The notes under the pieces are model-generated. The model did not search any database, had not been told where the DNA came from, and was given only the letters and a program-made list of their open reading frames with translations. Shown here piece by piece: positions 42,365-52,690 of a stretch of DNA of 64,000 bases (within the stretch, counting starts at the first letter, position 1; each line of letters opens with the position of its first letter). Both the position numbers and the translations under genes were made by a program. The stretch is from Pseudoips prasinana (Eukaryota; Arthropoda; Insecta; Lepidoptera; Nolidae), in assembly GCA_951640165.1 (NCBI GenBank), contig OX621237.1, positions 4,960,001-5,024,000 of the forward strand. Reading direction: 5' to 3'.

Positions 42365-42541
42365 CTAGCTGTGCCCCGCGGTTTTACCCGCTTTAATCTT
42401 TATAAATTATAGCCTATGCGTTAATCCAGGGTGACAGCTATCTCCATACAAAATTTTATTAGAATCGCTCCAGCCGTTTAGACGTGAAGAAGTAACAAAC
42501 ATACACACTCACAAAATTTTGCCTTTATAATATTAGTGTGA
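42365..42541 (-). mobile_element. Helitron-like element, first of a tandem pair
   Basis: Left end CTAGCTGTGCCCCGCGG, interior GGGTGACAGCTATCTCCATA and GACGTGAAGAAGTAAC, right end GCCTTTATAATATTAGTGTGA. The 3' end of the next copy begins at the following base. Confidence 0.82.
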
Positions 42542-42726
42542 GTAGCTGTGCCCCGCGGTTTTACCCGCGTTAAACTTTATGAATTATAGTCTATGCGTTA
42601 ATCCAGGGTGTCTGCTAACTCCATACAAAATTTTACTAAAATCGCTGCAGCCGTTTAGACGTGAAGAAGTAACAAACATACTCACTCACACACTCACAAA
42701 CTTTCGACTTAATAATATTAGTGTGA
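42542..42726 (-). mobile_element. Helitron-like element, second of a tandem pair
   Basis: GTAGCTGTGCCCCGCGGTTT, GGGTGTCTGCTAACTCCATA, CGACTTAATAATATTAGTGTGA. Same orientation and subfamily as its neighbour; CTAG is degraded to GTAG. Confidence 0.82.
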
Positions 42727-43108
42727 TTACAAAATATAAAACTCTATTAATATTAATTACAATTATAAAATAATTTTATCCCTCATGCAACACGATTAAA
42801 ACTAAATCAATTTCCATGATAATTTTAATTAACTACCTACAATAAAACATGTTTTGTTTATGGCGCTAAATAAAAGTCATGGTAGTTGCTATGTTACTAA
42901 TTAGTTCGTAGTAGTTAGTCATTAGTTAAAATCGATTCATGTAGACCTAAATAAAACTTGTTATTAGCCTCAACGTATTTCCACTACCGTAATCTCACAT
43001 CCTTCTATTTTTTAAGTTTTACGTATCAATGAAAGATTCTATTTTCATTATGACAAAAAAAATATCAAACATTGGGCCCAAACTGAGAAGAAATTTAGAA
43101 TTACCACA
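42727..43108. other. unassigned stretch
   Basis: AT-rich, no feature. Confidence 0.4.
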
Positions 43109-43263
43109 TCACACTAATATTATAATGGCGAAAGTTTGTGAGTGTTTGAGTGTGTATGTTCGTTACTTCTACACATCTAAACGGCTGGAGCGATTTTAAT
43201 AAAATTTGGTATAGGCTATAATTTATAAAGTTTAACGCAGGTAAAACCACGCCACACAGGTAA
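43109..43263 (+). mobile_element. Helitron-like element, internally deleted
   Basis: Starts TCACACTAATATTATAATGG, keeps TTCTACACATCTAAACGGC and AATTTGGTATAGGCTATAAT, and ends AACGCAGGTAAAACCACGCC. The terminal CAGCTAG is worn to CAGGTAA. Confidence 0.75.
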
Positions 43264-43264
43264 T

Positions 43265-43510
43265 AATGAATAAATATATTGGGATAACTAACTTATTGCC
43301 ACCTCATCCCAAACTAGTTAGAACCTGTATTATGGCAATAAGACAACTGAGCAACTTACTTATATTTCAAAAAGCAGATACAATACATTACACCCAGACA
43401 CAATAAATAATCGTGCTGCTCATCTCACAAATATTTTTCCTGGGTTTTTTATCGAACCTACGACCTCTCGCCTAGCAGTCAGGGTCAGTACCCACTAGAA
43501 CAACAGGCCA
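43265..43510 (-). mobile_element. SINE-b, diverged
   Basis: Reverse strand: GAGGTCGTAGGTTCGATAAA (B-box position), ATTGTGTCTGGGTGTAATG, and a TTATTGCCATAATAC-type 3' part shared with 12895. Confidence 0.65.
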
Positions 43511-43869
43511 GTTCTACTGATCTTTGGTTAAATTAATTTAAAAAATACATTCTATTAACTACTTAGGTATAGTAGTACCTACCTTTAACAAAGTACGAAG
43601 TCAGAATAGAATTGCTAAAATAAACAAAATTAAAGAAAAATAGTTTTAATTCACATATGCCTACTTCAAATAAAGCGTTTGTAAATATAATGTAACAGAA
43701 TATTAATTTCATAGTAACATACCTACCATTATAATTGACGTTGTAATGTTGAATATTATTTACATACCTATAAAGTAATAACAATGTTGTTGATAAGCAA
43801 ACACTAGATGACGTCACTCACATGTATGCTCAATAGAGAACAAACAGTAATTTCGCGTCACCACTCATC
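43511..43869. other. spacer before the tRNA gene
   Basis: AT-rich. 43640-43695 weakly matches the LINE 3' end at 31353. No gene. Confidence 0.4.
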
Positions 43870-43889
43870 GCCTCCGTGGCGCAATTGGC

Positions 43890-43926
<37 letters not shown>

Positions 43927-43943
43927 GAGCCCACCCGGGGGCG
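43870..43943 (+). tRNA. tRNA-Asn (anticodon GUU)
   Basis: A 74-nt intronless cloverleaf. Acceptor stem GCCTCCG/CGGGGGC (one G-U pair) with discriminator G, D arm TGGCGCAATTGGCTAGCGCG, anticodon arm TTCGG-CTGTTAA-CCGAA with anticodon GTT, T arm GGTGG-TTCGAGC-CCACC. A box (TGGCGCAATTGG) and B box (GGTTCGAGCCC) are intact. No CCA is encoded, as usual in animals. It is followed four bases later by five T (43948-43952), a pol III terminator. No SINE body follows, unlike the tRNA-headed repeats in this window. Confidence 0.96.
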
Positions 43944-43947
43944 TTCC

Positions 43948-43952
43948 TTTTT
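43948..43952 (+). terminator. RNA polymerase III terminator of tRNA-Asn
   Basis: TTTTT four bases past the tRNA 3' end. Confidence 0.85.
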
Positions 43953-45147
43953 ACAATGTTTTAAGGAGACCGTTAGTAGTTATCCGTTTCTTAAGAGTTT
44001 TGTTAGAACTTTTCTAAATTATTTTACCCATTTTTGATTAAGATATAAAGAAAGTATGTTAAGTAGAAAGTGGGTTTAAAAAGATGCCGTAGCAACATTG
44101 ACTCCATATAAACTGACGTCTAAAAGTATTCATTTCTCAATATAATATATATATGCGTTACACCAGTGTTTCTGAAACGGTTTCAGTAATATATGTTCGA
44201 AATATTCGAAAGGTATGCTCGCGTGGTGGTTGCTTTGAAGTTTTGTTAAGATCAGATAATAATCTTAGGATTGATAAACATATAAAAATGTCACCTTTCT
44301 TAAAAATATTTTTGTAAGTAAAGTGACATTTTTAAATAAATTTACATAAATTAAATTCGAGTATGTTTTATTTAAGACCATTTGAAATGTATATACTTGT
44401 AACCTTTTGAGAGTATAAACATTATATTATATCATAAAAAAAAATTAATAAAATTTAATATAATTACATTTTAAAATTCAGCGAACAAGAGTACGGTTCA
44501 ATTGTACGTTTCTAATTATAGGGACCAACTTCAAATGTTATTGTTGAATTATTTTAAACTTTTTCCTGTTTTTGAAGTCGACGTTAGGTTTTAAAAACAG
44601 TTTTAATATTTTAGTGTCAATCTATTATTGTATTGTTTTGAAATAGTTGTTTATTTTAAACAATTTTTATTGGCTTTAGTTTCTCGAGAATCATAGAGAA
44701 ATCCTTTTTTTTAACACTTTCTCTGTTTGTCGAGTCATTATTTTTTGGATTTGTTGTACTTAAATATAATGTGATGGAAATAATATATCCAGATAAAGAG
44801 TGTTTATCTCAAAGGAGTGGTTTTAGAACACAATTTCAATATCCACACAAATGTTGCTTTAAAAACTTACTTTTATAATTTGTAGGATATTTATTACAAG
44901 GACCTCTACAAAAGAATATTTATACAAGTAATTCAAATTAAATTCATACAATAAGTAATAGTTCGTTAATAATAAGAATAATACCAATGACATTCTGTGT
45001 ATAAAATGTCATTGAATAAAATCCTAAAATTGATTAGCCTCTCATTTTATAGGCAATTAGCTTTTTTTTATATGGGAATTTAATCTTATTTCTTGTTTGT
45101 ATTTTGCAAATTGATGTCAAGAAATGTTGTTCAGTTTTATAGGCAAA
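43953..45147. other. unassigned AT-rich stretch
   Basis: Contains imperfect inverted pairs AAAAATGTCAC/GTGACATTTTT (44286-44334) and CAATGACATT/AATGTCATTG (44985-45015). No coding signal. Confidence 0.45.
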
Positions 45148-45464
45148 CTAGCTGTGCCCCGCGGTTTTACCAGCGTTAAACTTTATAAATTATCACAGCT
45201 CCTCCCCCGTAGGTTATAGCGTGATAATATGTAGCCTATACGTTGACCCGACCTCTTAGTAATATTCATGCAAAATTCGAAGTTAATCCATGCAGTACTT
45301 TTTGAGTTTAGCCCGGACATACATACAAACAGACAAACCGACAAAAATTTAAAAACTATATTTTTGGCTTCGATATCGATTGTAAATCACGCCCCAAGTA
45401 TCCTTTAAAAAAAAAAATTCAATGTACAGTTTTGACTTTACTACGATTTTATTATATGTATAGA
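45148..45464 (-). mobile_element. non-autonomous Helitron-like element
   Basis: Left CTAGCTGTGCCCCGCGG, then CCTCCCCCGTAGGTTATAGC, TTTGAGTTTAGCCCGGAC, and right ACGATTTTATTATATGTATAGA (TC terminus on the minus strand). Full-length copy with both termini. Confidence 0.82.
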
Positions 45465-45509
45465 TTAAACTCCTTAAGTTGCGTCTACTACTTATGGTAC
45501 ACTTCATAA

Positions 45510-45620
45510 ACATTTACTGGTCTAGTGGTTGGGGACCCTGTCTGCTGGGTCAGTGACCGTTCGATCCCAACCCAGGTAAAAAAATTGTGTGATGAGCATG
45601 ATTATGGTCTGAGTGTTATT
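45510..45620 (+). mobile_element. tRNA-headed SINE fragment
   Basis: CTGGTCTAGTGGTTGGGGAC (A-box-like), CCGTTCGATCCCAACCC (B-box-like), then TGTGTGATGAGCATGAT, a body motif shared with SINE-a. The 3' half is missing. Confidence 0.7.
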
Positions 45621-45698
45621 CTTCTATAATATATCGACCAATACGTAAAATAAATTTAATTCTGAATAATCGTCACTTGAGAGGAACATTAGCTATAA

Positions 45699-45772
45699 CA
45701 TTTTACATAATTATCTAGCAATTTAATTATTTATATAACAATAATCAAATTGCTAGAATAATTATGTAAATT
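45699..45772. repeat. inverted repeat, 22-24-bp arms
   Basis: TTTACATAATTAT-CTAGCAATTT and AAATTGCTAGAATAATTATG with TAAA continuing, differing by one base insertion; spacer about 27 bases. Confidence 0.8.
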
Positions 45773-45918
45773 GTTGTAGCTGACTTTGTACTAGACCAAT
45801 TTCAAATCGCTCTCTTCTAAAGTAACGATTAAGCAGAAGTAACTTAATTCTACGTATAAGTCTATATTGAGAAGTACATACATCAGTATGTACACACGGC
45901 TACATATCAACCTATAAA

Positions 45919-46228
45919 TCTATACAAATAAATAAAATTGAAGTGTCTGTTTGTAATATTGAAATAACCGATTTTTACAACATGTATATGAATATATATA
46001 CGGTACATACTCTAAAATATTTATTTTACCATTTTTGTCTGTCTGTCTGTCTGTTTGTTCCGGCTAATCTCCGAAATGGCTGGACCGATTTTGATGGGAC
46101 TTTTATTGGCAGGTAGCTGATGTAATAAGGAGTAGCTTAGGCTACTTTGTTTTAGAAAAAACTTTTATTTTTGAAAAAAATACAAATTAAACTAATTAAC
46201 ACGCGGACGAAGTCGCGGGCACAGCTAG
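45919..46228 (+). mobile_element. Helitron-like element, second family
   Basis: Starts TCTATACAAATAAATAAAAT and ends CGCGGACGAAGTCGCGGGC with ACAGCTAG and T. The hairpin CGCG/CGCG lies just before the CTAG end. Interior GTCTGTCTGTCTGTCTG and CGAAATGGCTGGACCG. Only the terminal plan is shared with the other Helitron-like group. Confidence 0.78.
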
Positions 46229-46329
46229 TTTCCAATATAAGCTGACCTCTCATTGTATGGAAATCCTATACAACCCGGGATCACCTTATACTGGAAATTT
46301 GTAGCTTGATGTGTAGCCGTGTGTATTTA

Positions 46330-46430
46330 GCAATATATAAGTATGTTTATCAATTGCCTGGTTGCCAAGGTACAGGATCTGCTAGCTTGTGATCAATTGT
46401 CCCTAGATATTCATAATAATAATAAGAATC
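46330..46430 (+). mobile_element. SINE 3' half
   Basis: ATATATAAGTATGTTTATC, then GTACAGGATCTGCTAGCTTG, TGTCCCTAGATATTC and an ATAATAATA tail. No head. Confidence 0.6.
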
Positions 46431-46474
46431 AATATGTATTAAATATGAAAATAAATAAATAAGTTGGAATAATA

Positions 46475-46590
46475 GATAATAATATCGTGGGACATTATTC
46501 ACACACGACAAATATTTGTCCCGGGTAGGAATCAAACCTACGACCTGCGGCGTGAAAGGCCGCGTATCTACCAACCACGCCAACAGGCCC
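46475..46590 (-). mobile_element. SINE-b 5' part
   Basis: Reverse strand: head GGGCCTGTTGGCGTGGTTGG, B box GTAGGTTTGATTCCTACCC. It shares a TGTCCC...GATATTATTAT tail but lacks the central body. Confidence 0.75.
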
Positions 46591-47788
46591 GTCCTTTATT
46601 TATTATTATTACCTTTTCTATTATTTGAAAACACAATGCTAAGGATATCGCAGTACATAAATAAAAGTTTAATTCGTGGGGTACTTAACAGACTATATTT
46701 CTAAGGCTATACTTTACTATCAAAATACATATATCTATGTCGCTAACTCTTCACCTTATTCCACAGCTAAGAAATGTGTTCAAACGAAATTGCAAATGGA
46801 GCAAGAATGAGCAATCAAAACGGCTCCAAACTTGGATTGGTACCAACTTGGCTGAGTTATGACCAGCGTCGGTAGGTCCCCAATAAACTAGTCGGAAGCC
46901 TCCAAATCCATTTAAAATAAAAGATCTTTAAATCTATAGTTTTGACTGTCTTTGACGTTTACATACGCAACTTTGGGAACCTCTTATAAAGTTGGGAATT
47001 GAAATATAACCTACTTAGGATTGAAAAACTTGGAAGATTTATTCTTCTCGATTAGAGTACTTCTTATACCACTAAGTGAACGCATAAGAATACTTAGCCT
47101 ACATGATGATGTGGTGTTACCGTAGCCTATGAATACAGCACCCGTAGCTTTACACTTGAATTAGCAAACCTACAGAAAGCCTACCGCTTCTTTTATGTAT
47201 TTTTCTCTGTTCCAGACAAACCTTCATCGGCTAGTTTTGCTGAACTGCGTGTCATGGAATTTATCCATTATGGATATATTTTCATTTGCGAAAACATATA
47301 ATTGGTAATTAGCTGTTATAACCTGTTTCTTATCATAATTTGTTAATACTGTTTGTTTTCCTAATAAACTAAATTAAAATATATTGTTGCAACTCCGTTA
47401 ACTTCATGGGCTGGATGAGAGAAAATTATTTACAAAAATACTGATATTTATGAATTTTATTTTTTCAGTCTTTGACATAGTTTGACTTAGTATACACATT
47501 ATTTAAAGCTTTAAGTGATTGGTTAACCCTTGGAACCCGTGGAAAACCCTTAAGAAGACGATAGGTATGTTTCTAATTTATTTATTGTGGACTATATTAC
47601 AAGCCAATATAGTTAAATTATTGGTGGCAACTATATCTTTACTCCCCAGGCAAAGGTAAACGGAACACACCCACTTTAATATGTATTTCTAAATACCTAC
47701 TTAGATATTATTTATTTGAAATGCATATGCAATGCATGCATGCTTAAATTTGTTTATAGCTATCGTTGCCTCTCACTCCACTTATTTT
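46591..47788. other. unassigned stretch
   Basis: No gene or repeat recognised. Confidence 0.4.
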
Positions 47789-48069
47789 TAGGGTTCCGTT
47801 TCCAAAGGGTAAATCGGGACCCTATTACTAAGACTTCACCGTCTGTCTGTCCGTCTGTCACCAGGCTGTATCTCATGAACCGTGATATTTAGACAGTTGA
47901 AATTTTCACAGATGATGTATTTTTGTTGCCGCTATAACAAATACTAAAAAACAAAATAAAATAAATATTTAAGAGGCTCCCATTCAACAAACGTGAATTG
48001 TTTGCTCGTTTTTATAGATAACGGTACGGAACCCTTCGTGCGCGAGTCCGACTCGCACTTGGCCGGTTT
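47789..48069. repeat. interspersed repeat (AGGGTTCCGT...GGCCGGTTTT)
   Basis: TAGGGTTCCGTTTCCAAAGG at one end and CGGTACGGAACCCTTCGTGC plus GCGAGTCCGACTCGCACTTG at the other; AGGGTTCCG and CGGAACCCT are inverted to each other. I believe this type is widespread in insect genomes; class not assigned. Worn pieces of the ends may be present at 14030-14065. Confidence 0.7.
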
Positions 48070-49070
48070 TATTTAACAAAGCGTCACATTCTGCAATGCA
48101 ATGTAATATTTTTGTGTATCATAGTTTCAGCAAATTAAAATTCACCAAGTAAAGAAGCTCAAAATTTTCTTTGTTCTTCAGATAATGTCGAACTAAGCTC
48201 ATACTTTAAACACACATAAACTCTGGAAAAACACACATCAAGAACTTCGAAAGTATTGTTCTTATTTTACTTTTTCACAATATCATTCTACATACATTCT
48301 ATAAAAGTCTGCGTAAAATTTTGAAACAATTCGTGACACATCTATGACATAAAGTATGTCTAACAAAAGTCACTGAACATATTTTACGAAATTCTCTAAT
48401 TTTAACTTTTGTTATAGTACTTGCTTGCTGTCTTTGCTTTTATTGAAGTATCCATATGGGGAGTTGCTGGTTGCTGACAAATAAGAAACGGCACTGGATA
48501 ATATTATCTAACCTCGTCTACACTATGTTCGTCATCACAACATCTTCTTTTATACAAACTGCAATGCCATATTTAAAATAATACGAACCTGATTTGTTGT
48601 ATATTCGGTTCTTTTCTATTTTTTAAATAACAGACAACCAAAGTTTGGCGGTATACGGTCCAACTGTATACCGGCAAACTTGATTTGAGTTCATAGGAAT
48701 ACTAGAAAACGATAAATAGATAACAAGAAATAAACGAGACGGCCTTACAGTAGTCGCATATGATGTGTACATCTGTTATCATTCCGTATTATAAAATTGA
48801 GATGAAATGTATGTGTCAGCCAGTTTTTTCTTGATGTGATTGGTTTAATATATCGTCACATACGCATGTTGCCGTTAACAGTACGTCGTGGTACCAACTT
48901 TAAACAAAATGGGTTAGTACCATACCACAGCCATCTCAACGCCGACTCACAGTGCGCGCTTCCCCGGTTTCCTGTAACACATTTCCGTCCCTTTTCCAAA
49001 ATCACTCCTTCATAAATGTCCAGCCACCGAGAGGAAAGTTGTTACTTACTTTATCGTTTATTCATCATTA
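48070..49070. other. unassigned stretch
   Basis: No feature recognised. Confidence 0.4.
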
Positions 49071-49074
49071 TTAC

Positions 49075-49270
49075 CCTGTGTGGTTACGGCATAGAATGTC
49101 ATCATCCCATCTCATCCCGTGGGCAGCGTAGAAATCATCCGAGAGAATAACTACCAGAGAACGGGCAGCAGCGTTCGCCAAGCCATCTGTCAAGCGTGGC
49201 GGTTATGGCATACCCCCATTCTTAGGAGAAGGCTTTTATCCAGCAGTGGACGTACTTTGGCAGACATGAG
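49075..49270 (+). mobile_element. RTS-1 short RTE-tailed repeat
   Basis: CATCCCATCTCATCCCGTGG, CTACCAGAGAACGGGCAGCA, TCAAGCGTGGCGGTTATGG and an end CCAGCAGTGGACGTACTTTG with GCAGACATGAGG. About 45 bases are missing in the middle. Confidence 0.8.
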
Positions 49271-49984
49271 GAATCGTTACCCGCCTTAGTATAAGAGTTA
49301 CTCAAGACCGTTGTCTAACGACTACCGGGAACCGGGAACGACAACTTAACGTATCCACACAATATACAACGTGTAACAGAAAGTGTGAACGTAACTTAAG
49401 GGGGTTATAGGGTATCAGGACGGCTACCTTTGGACGAAACTTCAAACAGAAATAATAATTTTTTATTCAACTAGTAATTTATTTTTCTATCGACAACCTA
49501 AATCAACAAGTAAGATTACCGACATTATGAACAACACTAAAAACTCAGCCGCAAGGGTAATGAACCTTACCGAGAACTCTTTGGGTACCTACTACTTAGA
49601 CTGTAAATAAAAAGTGTGGTTCTGTACAGTCACATAATTTATTACACGTGTTTATTTTAAGATTCAATCAAATGTTTAACTGAATTTTTGCTCTAGTTTT
49701 TAAAGGTTCCCTGTAACGAAATTTTAATCATTCATACAAATTTGATAACTAGGAAAAATCACTTAATTTAAATTGATATTTCGCAAGATATTGGATCTAG
49801 GAGAAATAAATAATTTAATTGACTTGTGTAACTGCAGATATTTTTTTGTGTGTTAAATAGTAAGAATATTAAATTTTTCTTTCAGTATGTGAATTTAATC
49901 TGGCCGGAAACGAATAGGTACTTAATTTTTAATGAAAACTATACAAACTAACCAGATAAACACACGCGGTACGACTACTGATAA

Positions 49985-50170
49985 ATTACGAAAAAATATG
50001 AATAATGTACTAGGCTCATATGAACATTAGGGGACATTTCGAATTCCGTCCTGATTTTGTCGCAAGGAACTCTAATACGGCGGCGAATACAAAGGATTGA
50101 TGTAGGTAAATAATAAATGGTTAAATATTTTTTTAATATTCATCAAAGCGGGCCCCGCGCGCGCGCGCCG
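49985..50170 (+). repeat. direct repeat, copy 1
   Basis: AAAAATATGAATAATGTACTAGG, GGGGACATTTCGAATTCCGT and GTAGGTAAATAATAAATGG; repeated at 50618-50795. Ends in a GC-alternating run (GCGCGCGCGCGCCGCGCC). Confidence 0.88.
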
Positions 50171-50191
50171 CGCCATTTGAATGTGTTCGAA

Positions 50192-50520
50192 CTCATTGGT
50201 CTAGCGGTAGCGTGGTCGACTGCAGATAATAAAGTCCTGGGTTCAAATCCCGGGTCGGGCCAAAAAGTGATTATGGGAATAATGAAGTCCTGGGTTCAAT
50301 TCCCGGGTCGGGCCAAAAAGTGATTATGGGATTTTTCCCTAAAAAGAAATTTCTCAGTATCAGCCCGAAGTCTGGGAGTTGACCATATTACACCCCCATG
50401 CCTCGGAGAGCACGTAAAGCCGTCGTTCCTGTGCCTGACCTCTTTCCGGTCGTATCGCTAGTAGTCCCATCAGATCATGAGAGTGATGGAATAGAAAGTG
50501 CAGGGGCACTTTCAATTCCA
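50192..50520 (+). mobile_element. SINE-c with duplicated B-box segment
   Basis: Head CATTGGTCTAGCGGTAGCGT, then GTCCTGGGTTCAAATCCCGG and, 50 bases later, GTCCTGGGTTCAATTCCCGG, each followed by GTCGGGCCAAAAAGTGATTA. Family body continues (GCCTCGGAGAGCACGTAAAG, CTCTTTCCGGTCGTATCGC, CAGGGGCACTTTC). The 3' end is cut at a palindrome. Confidence 0.87.
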
Positions 50521-50580
50521 CCTTTAAAATTTAGAGTGATACACTCTAAATTTAGAGTGATACACTCTAAATTTTAAAGG
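50521..50580. repeat. double palindrome
   Basis: The 60 bases are almost their own reverse complement and contain two copies of the smaller hairpin TTTAGAGTGATACACTCTAAA. Confidence 0.88.
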
Positions 50581-50617
50581 TGTAACGACATATTAATCAT
50601 TCATACAATACATACAA

Positions 50618-50795
50618 ATAAAAAAATATGAATAATGTACTAGGCTCATATGAACAGTAGGGGACATTTCAAATTCCGTCCTGATTATATCCAAACTAAC
50701 ACTAATATGGCGGCAAAATCAAAGAGTTGATGTAGGTAAATAATAAACGGTTAAATATCTTTTAATATTCATTTAAGCTAGCCGCGCGCGTCGTC
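50618..50795 (+). repeat. direct repeat, copy 2
   Basis: Second copy of 49985-50170 with about 85-90% visible agreement. The upstream TTAATCATTCATACAA at 50591 also matches 49724, but 250 bases between are missing here. Confidence 0.86.
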
Positions 50796-51722
50796 GATAC
50801 CTAGGCGGCTCTTTTGAGTGGACTCAAAGACGCCGCCAAAGGGGCCGCGTTCGAAGAAAGCCGTCAAATTCATCAAATATTGTGCAGTTTCATTTATTTA
50901 ATAAAAATATTAAAATCATCAGTTGTTCGTATACTGCTGACTATTTAGGTCGTGTTTAGTTACTAAATCGTCTAAAATGTCGTTTAGTAATGAGTAAACT
51001 GTTCCGCGAAATCCTTAACTATGTCGTTTAGTGATCGTAATAATTTTGAAAATGTCTTGCATTCATCTATGAAAGAATAGCCTCAGACGTGCACTTTGTG
51101 ATAATGAGGATTCATAGGTCACAGAATTTAAGGCTGTTTAATTACGAGGAACCTATGTCGTGAAGGGTACAGTGTCGCGATGGAGGCCACGCCTCTTTAT
51201 AACTAAGAAACATGAAAGCTTTACGATTCTATGAATATGTTGTACATGAGAGAGACTCGTGTTAGTTGGCAAGTCTTAGAGTTAAGCTTTCTGTGTCGGT
51301 GCAGATTTTAGTGAACGTGAAAAAATGAAATTCTTTCATCAGTACTGAAAACAACTTCAACTAGAAGTTAAACTATAAAAAGATTCTCGTAATGTGTTTG
51401 TGTATCACGTACTTATACGATGTAAAGTATCCAATAGCTATTCAGCAGTGCTATAAATACAACATAACTCGAAAATAAAACAAAATATGTGTAGTGAGTG
51501 CAATCGGTATCAAACTACCAGGCGTGCATAGAAACACAGGTATGTCAAACAATTTCTAGCGTAAATCAGAATCAGCTGTGCTGTGTTAGTACGGATGTTC
51601 GTTATATCGATAAAAATACTTGTCGATATATTGAATGGTATATTATTTTACGATCAAGATTAAAATGATGGTATTTCGGTATGAGATTTTGTGTATAGGT
51701 AGGCTTAAGGAGACTGTATATG
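50796..51722. other. unassigned interior of the inverted-repeat segment
   Basis: Has an imperfect GC-rich hairpin (GGCGGCTCTTTTGAG/CTCAAAGACGCCGCC, 50811-50843) and three GTCGTTTAGT-type motifs at 50980-51035. No protein frame. Confidence 0.45.
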
Positions 51723-51763
51723 CCCCTTAAGTTACGTTCACTCTTTCTGTTACACGTTGTATA

Positions 51764-52085
51764 AGCAGCTAGTTGTGTTAGAGCTATAATTTGGTTGTAT
51801 TTTTATATTACGTATTCCGAAAAGTTAACCCTTTTCACATAAAACTGAAAACAGTTTGAATATTTACAACGTTTTTCGATTTAGACACCGACGTCACTAA
51901 CTCGTTTATGCGAAATGGCAACTTTGTTTTTATATAAATAGATTGCATTTAAATAATGCGGTTTAAAATGTGGGATAGTGTTTTATGTTTAAACTGATAT
52001 TGTAACTGGTTAAAGCTTTTAACCACCATTTCAATTTGATTTGACTTTGAAATGTCGAACAGGAAATATAGAACAATTAATAAAT
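51764..52085. other. unassigned stretch
   Basis: No feature recognised. Confidence 0.35.
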
Positions 52086-52089
52086 TTAC

Positions 52090-52395
52090 TGTACTTCTGG
52101 CGCAGTGCTTAAGGAAGTTGCCGCGCTCCGTCATAGTGCCCTCGTGTTTCGGATTGGATGTTGCCGGTTGGAAAATACTTGCCATTCATGCCGCAGGCCC
52201 TGGGTTCGATTCCTACCTAGGACTGATATTTATGTGCTTGAACTTATCTGTTTGTCCTGAGTCTGAATGTAATTATCTATATAAGTATGTATTTTGAAAA
52301 GAAAAGTAGTATATGTAGGTACTATATCAGTTACCTAATTTGGGATCAGATGGCCGTGAGTGAATAATGTCTTAGGATATTATTACTGATGTAAG
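52090..52395 (+). mobile_element. SINE-b, possibly composite
   Basis: CTTCTGGCGCAGTGCTTAAG resembles a SINE-d head, while CCTGGGTTCGATTCCTACC, GTTTGTCCTGAGTCTGAATG and GATCAGATGGCCGTGAGTGA are SINE-b. It ends in a TATTATTA tail. Confidence 0.75.
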
Positions 52396-52437
52396 TTACT
52401 TGAATTCAGTTTAAATGACATAAAATCAGTCACTCAT

Positions 52438-52690
52438 TAGCTATGAGCTCTCACTGACCCGTAAGTGATCGGTGAGGTTAAGCAACTACGATGGCGGTCA
52501 GTCCATAAATGGGTGACCGTCAAAGTGGTTTAATTTCTGAGCATCTCCGTTCTAAGCTCTCGGAGGGCACGTTAAGCAGTCCGTCTCAGTTGTAGTCATT
52601 AGGCTACAGTCGTTAAGCCATGTCAGAGGTCTACTGGGCGCCTAGAACAACTCTGACACTAGGGTAACCACGGCCTAAGTAATAAAGTAA
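52438..52690 (+). mobile_element. 5S-rRNA-headed SINE
   Basis: CTCTCACTGACCCGTAAGTG, ATCGGTGAGGTTAAGCAACT, GCGGTCAGTCCATAAATGGG and TGACCGTCAAAGTGG: the best-kept 5S-like head here. Body CGGAGGGCACGTTAAGCAGT, GTCTACTGGGCGCCTAG, CACTAGGGTAACCACGGCC. End TAAAGTAAGTTA. Confidence 0.87.

Larger units (their letters stand above)
49363..51763. mobile_element. 2.4-kb segment bounded by a 41-bp inverted repeat
   Basis: 49363-49403 and 51723-51763 are reverse complements with one mismatch (TATACAACGTGTAACAGAAAG, GTGAACGTAACTTAAGGGG). The contents are non-coding apart from a SINE and a duplicated ~180-bp block. It may be a non-autonomous DNA transposon; TA/TATA lies at both outer edges but no firm TSD. 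Confidence 0.6.

Noticed and set aside
52440..52530. 5S rRNA gene
   Set aside because: Only the internal promoter part is 5S-like; the 5' and 3' strands that form helix I are missing and the downstream body is shared by other dispersed copies.
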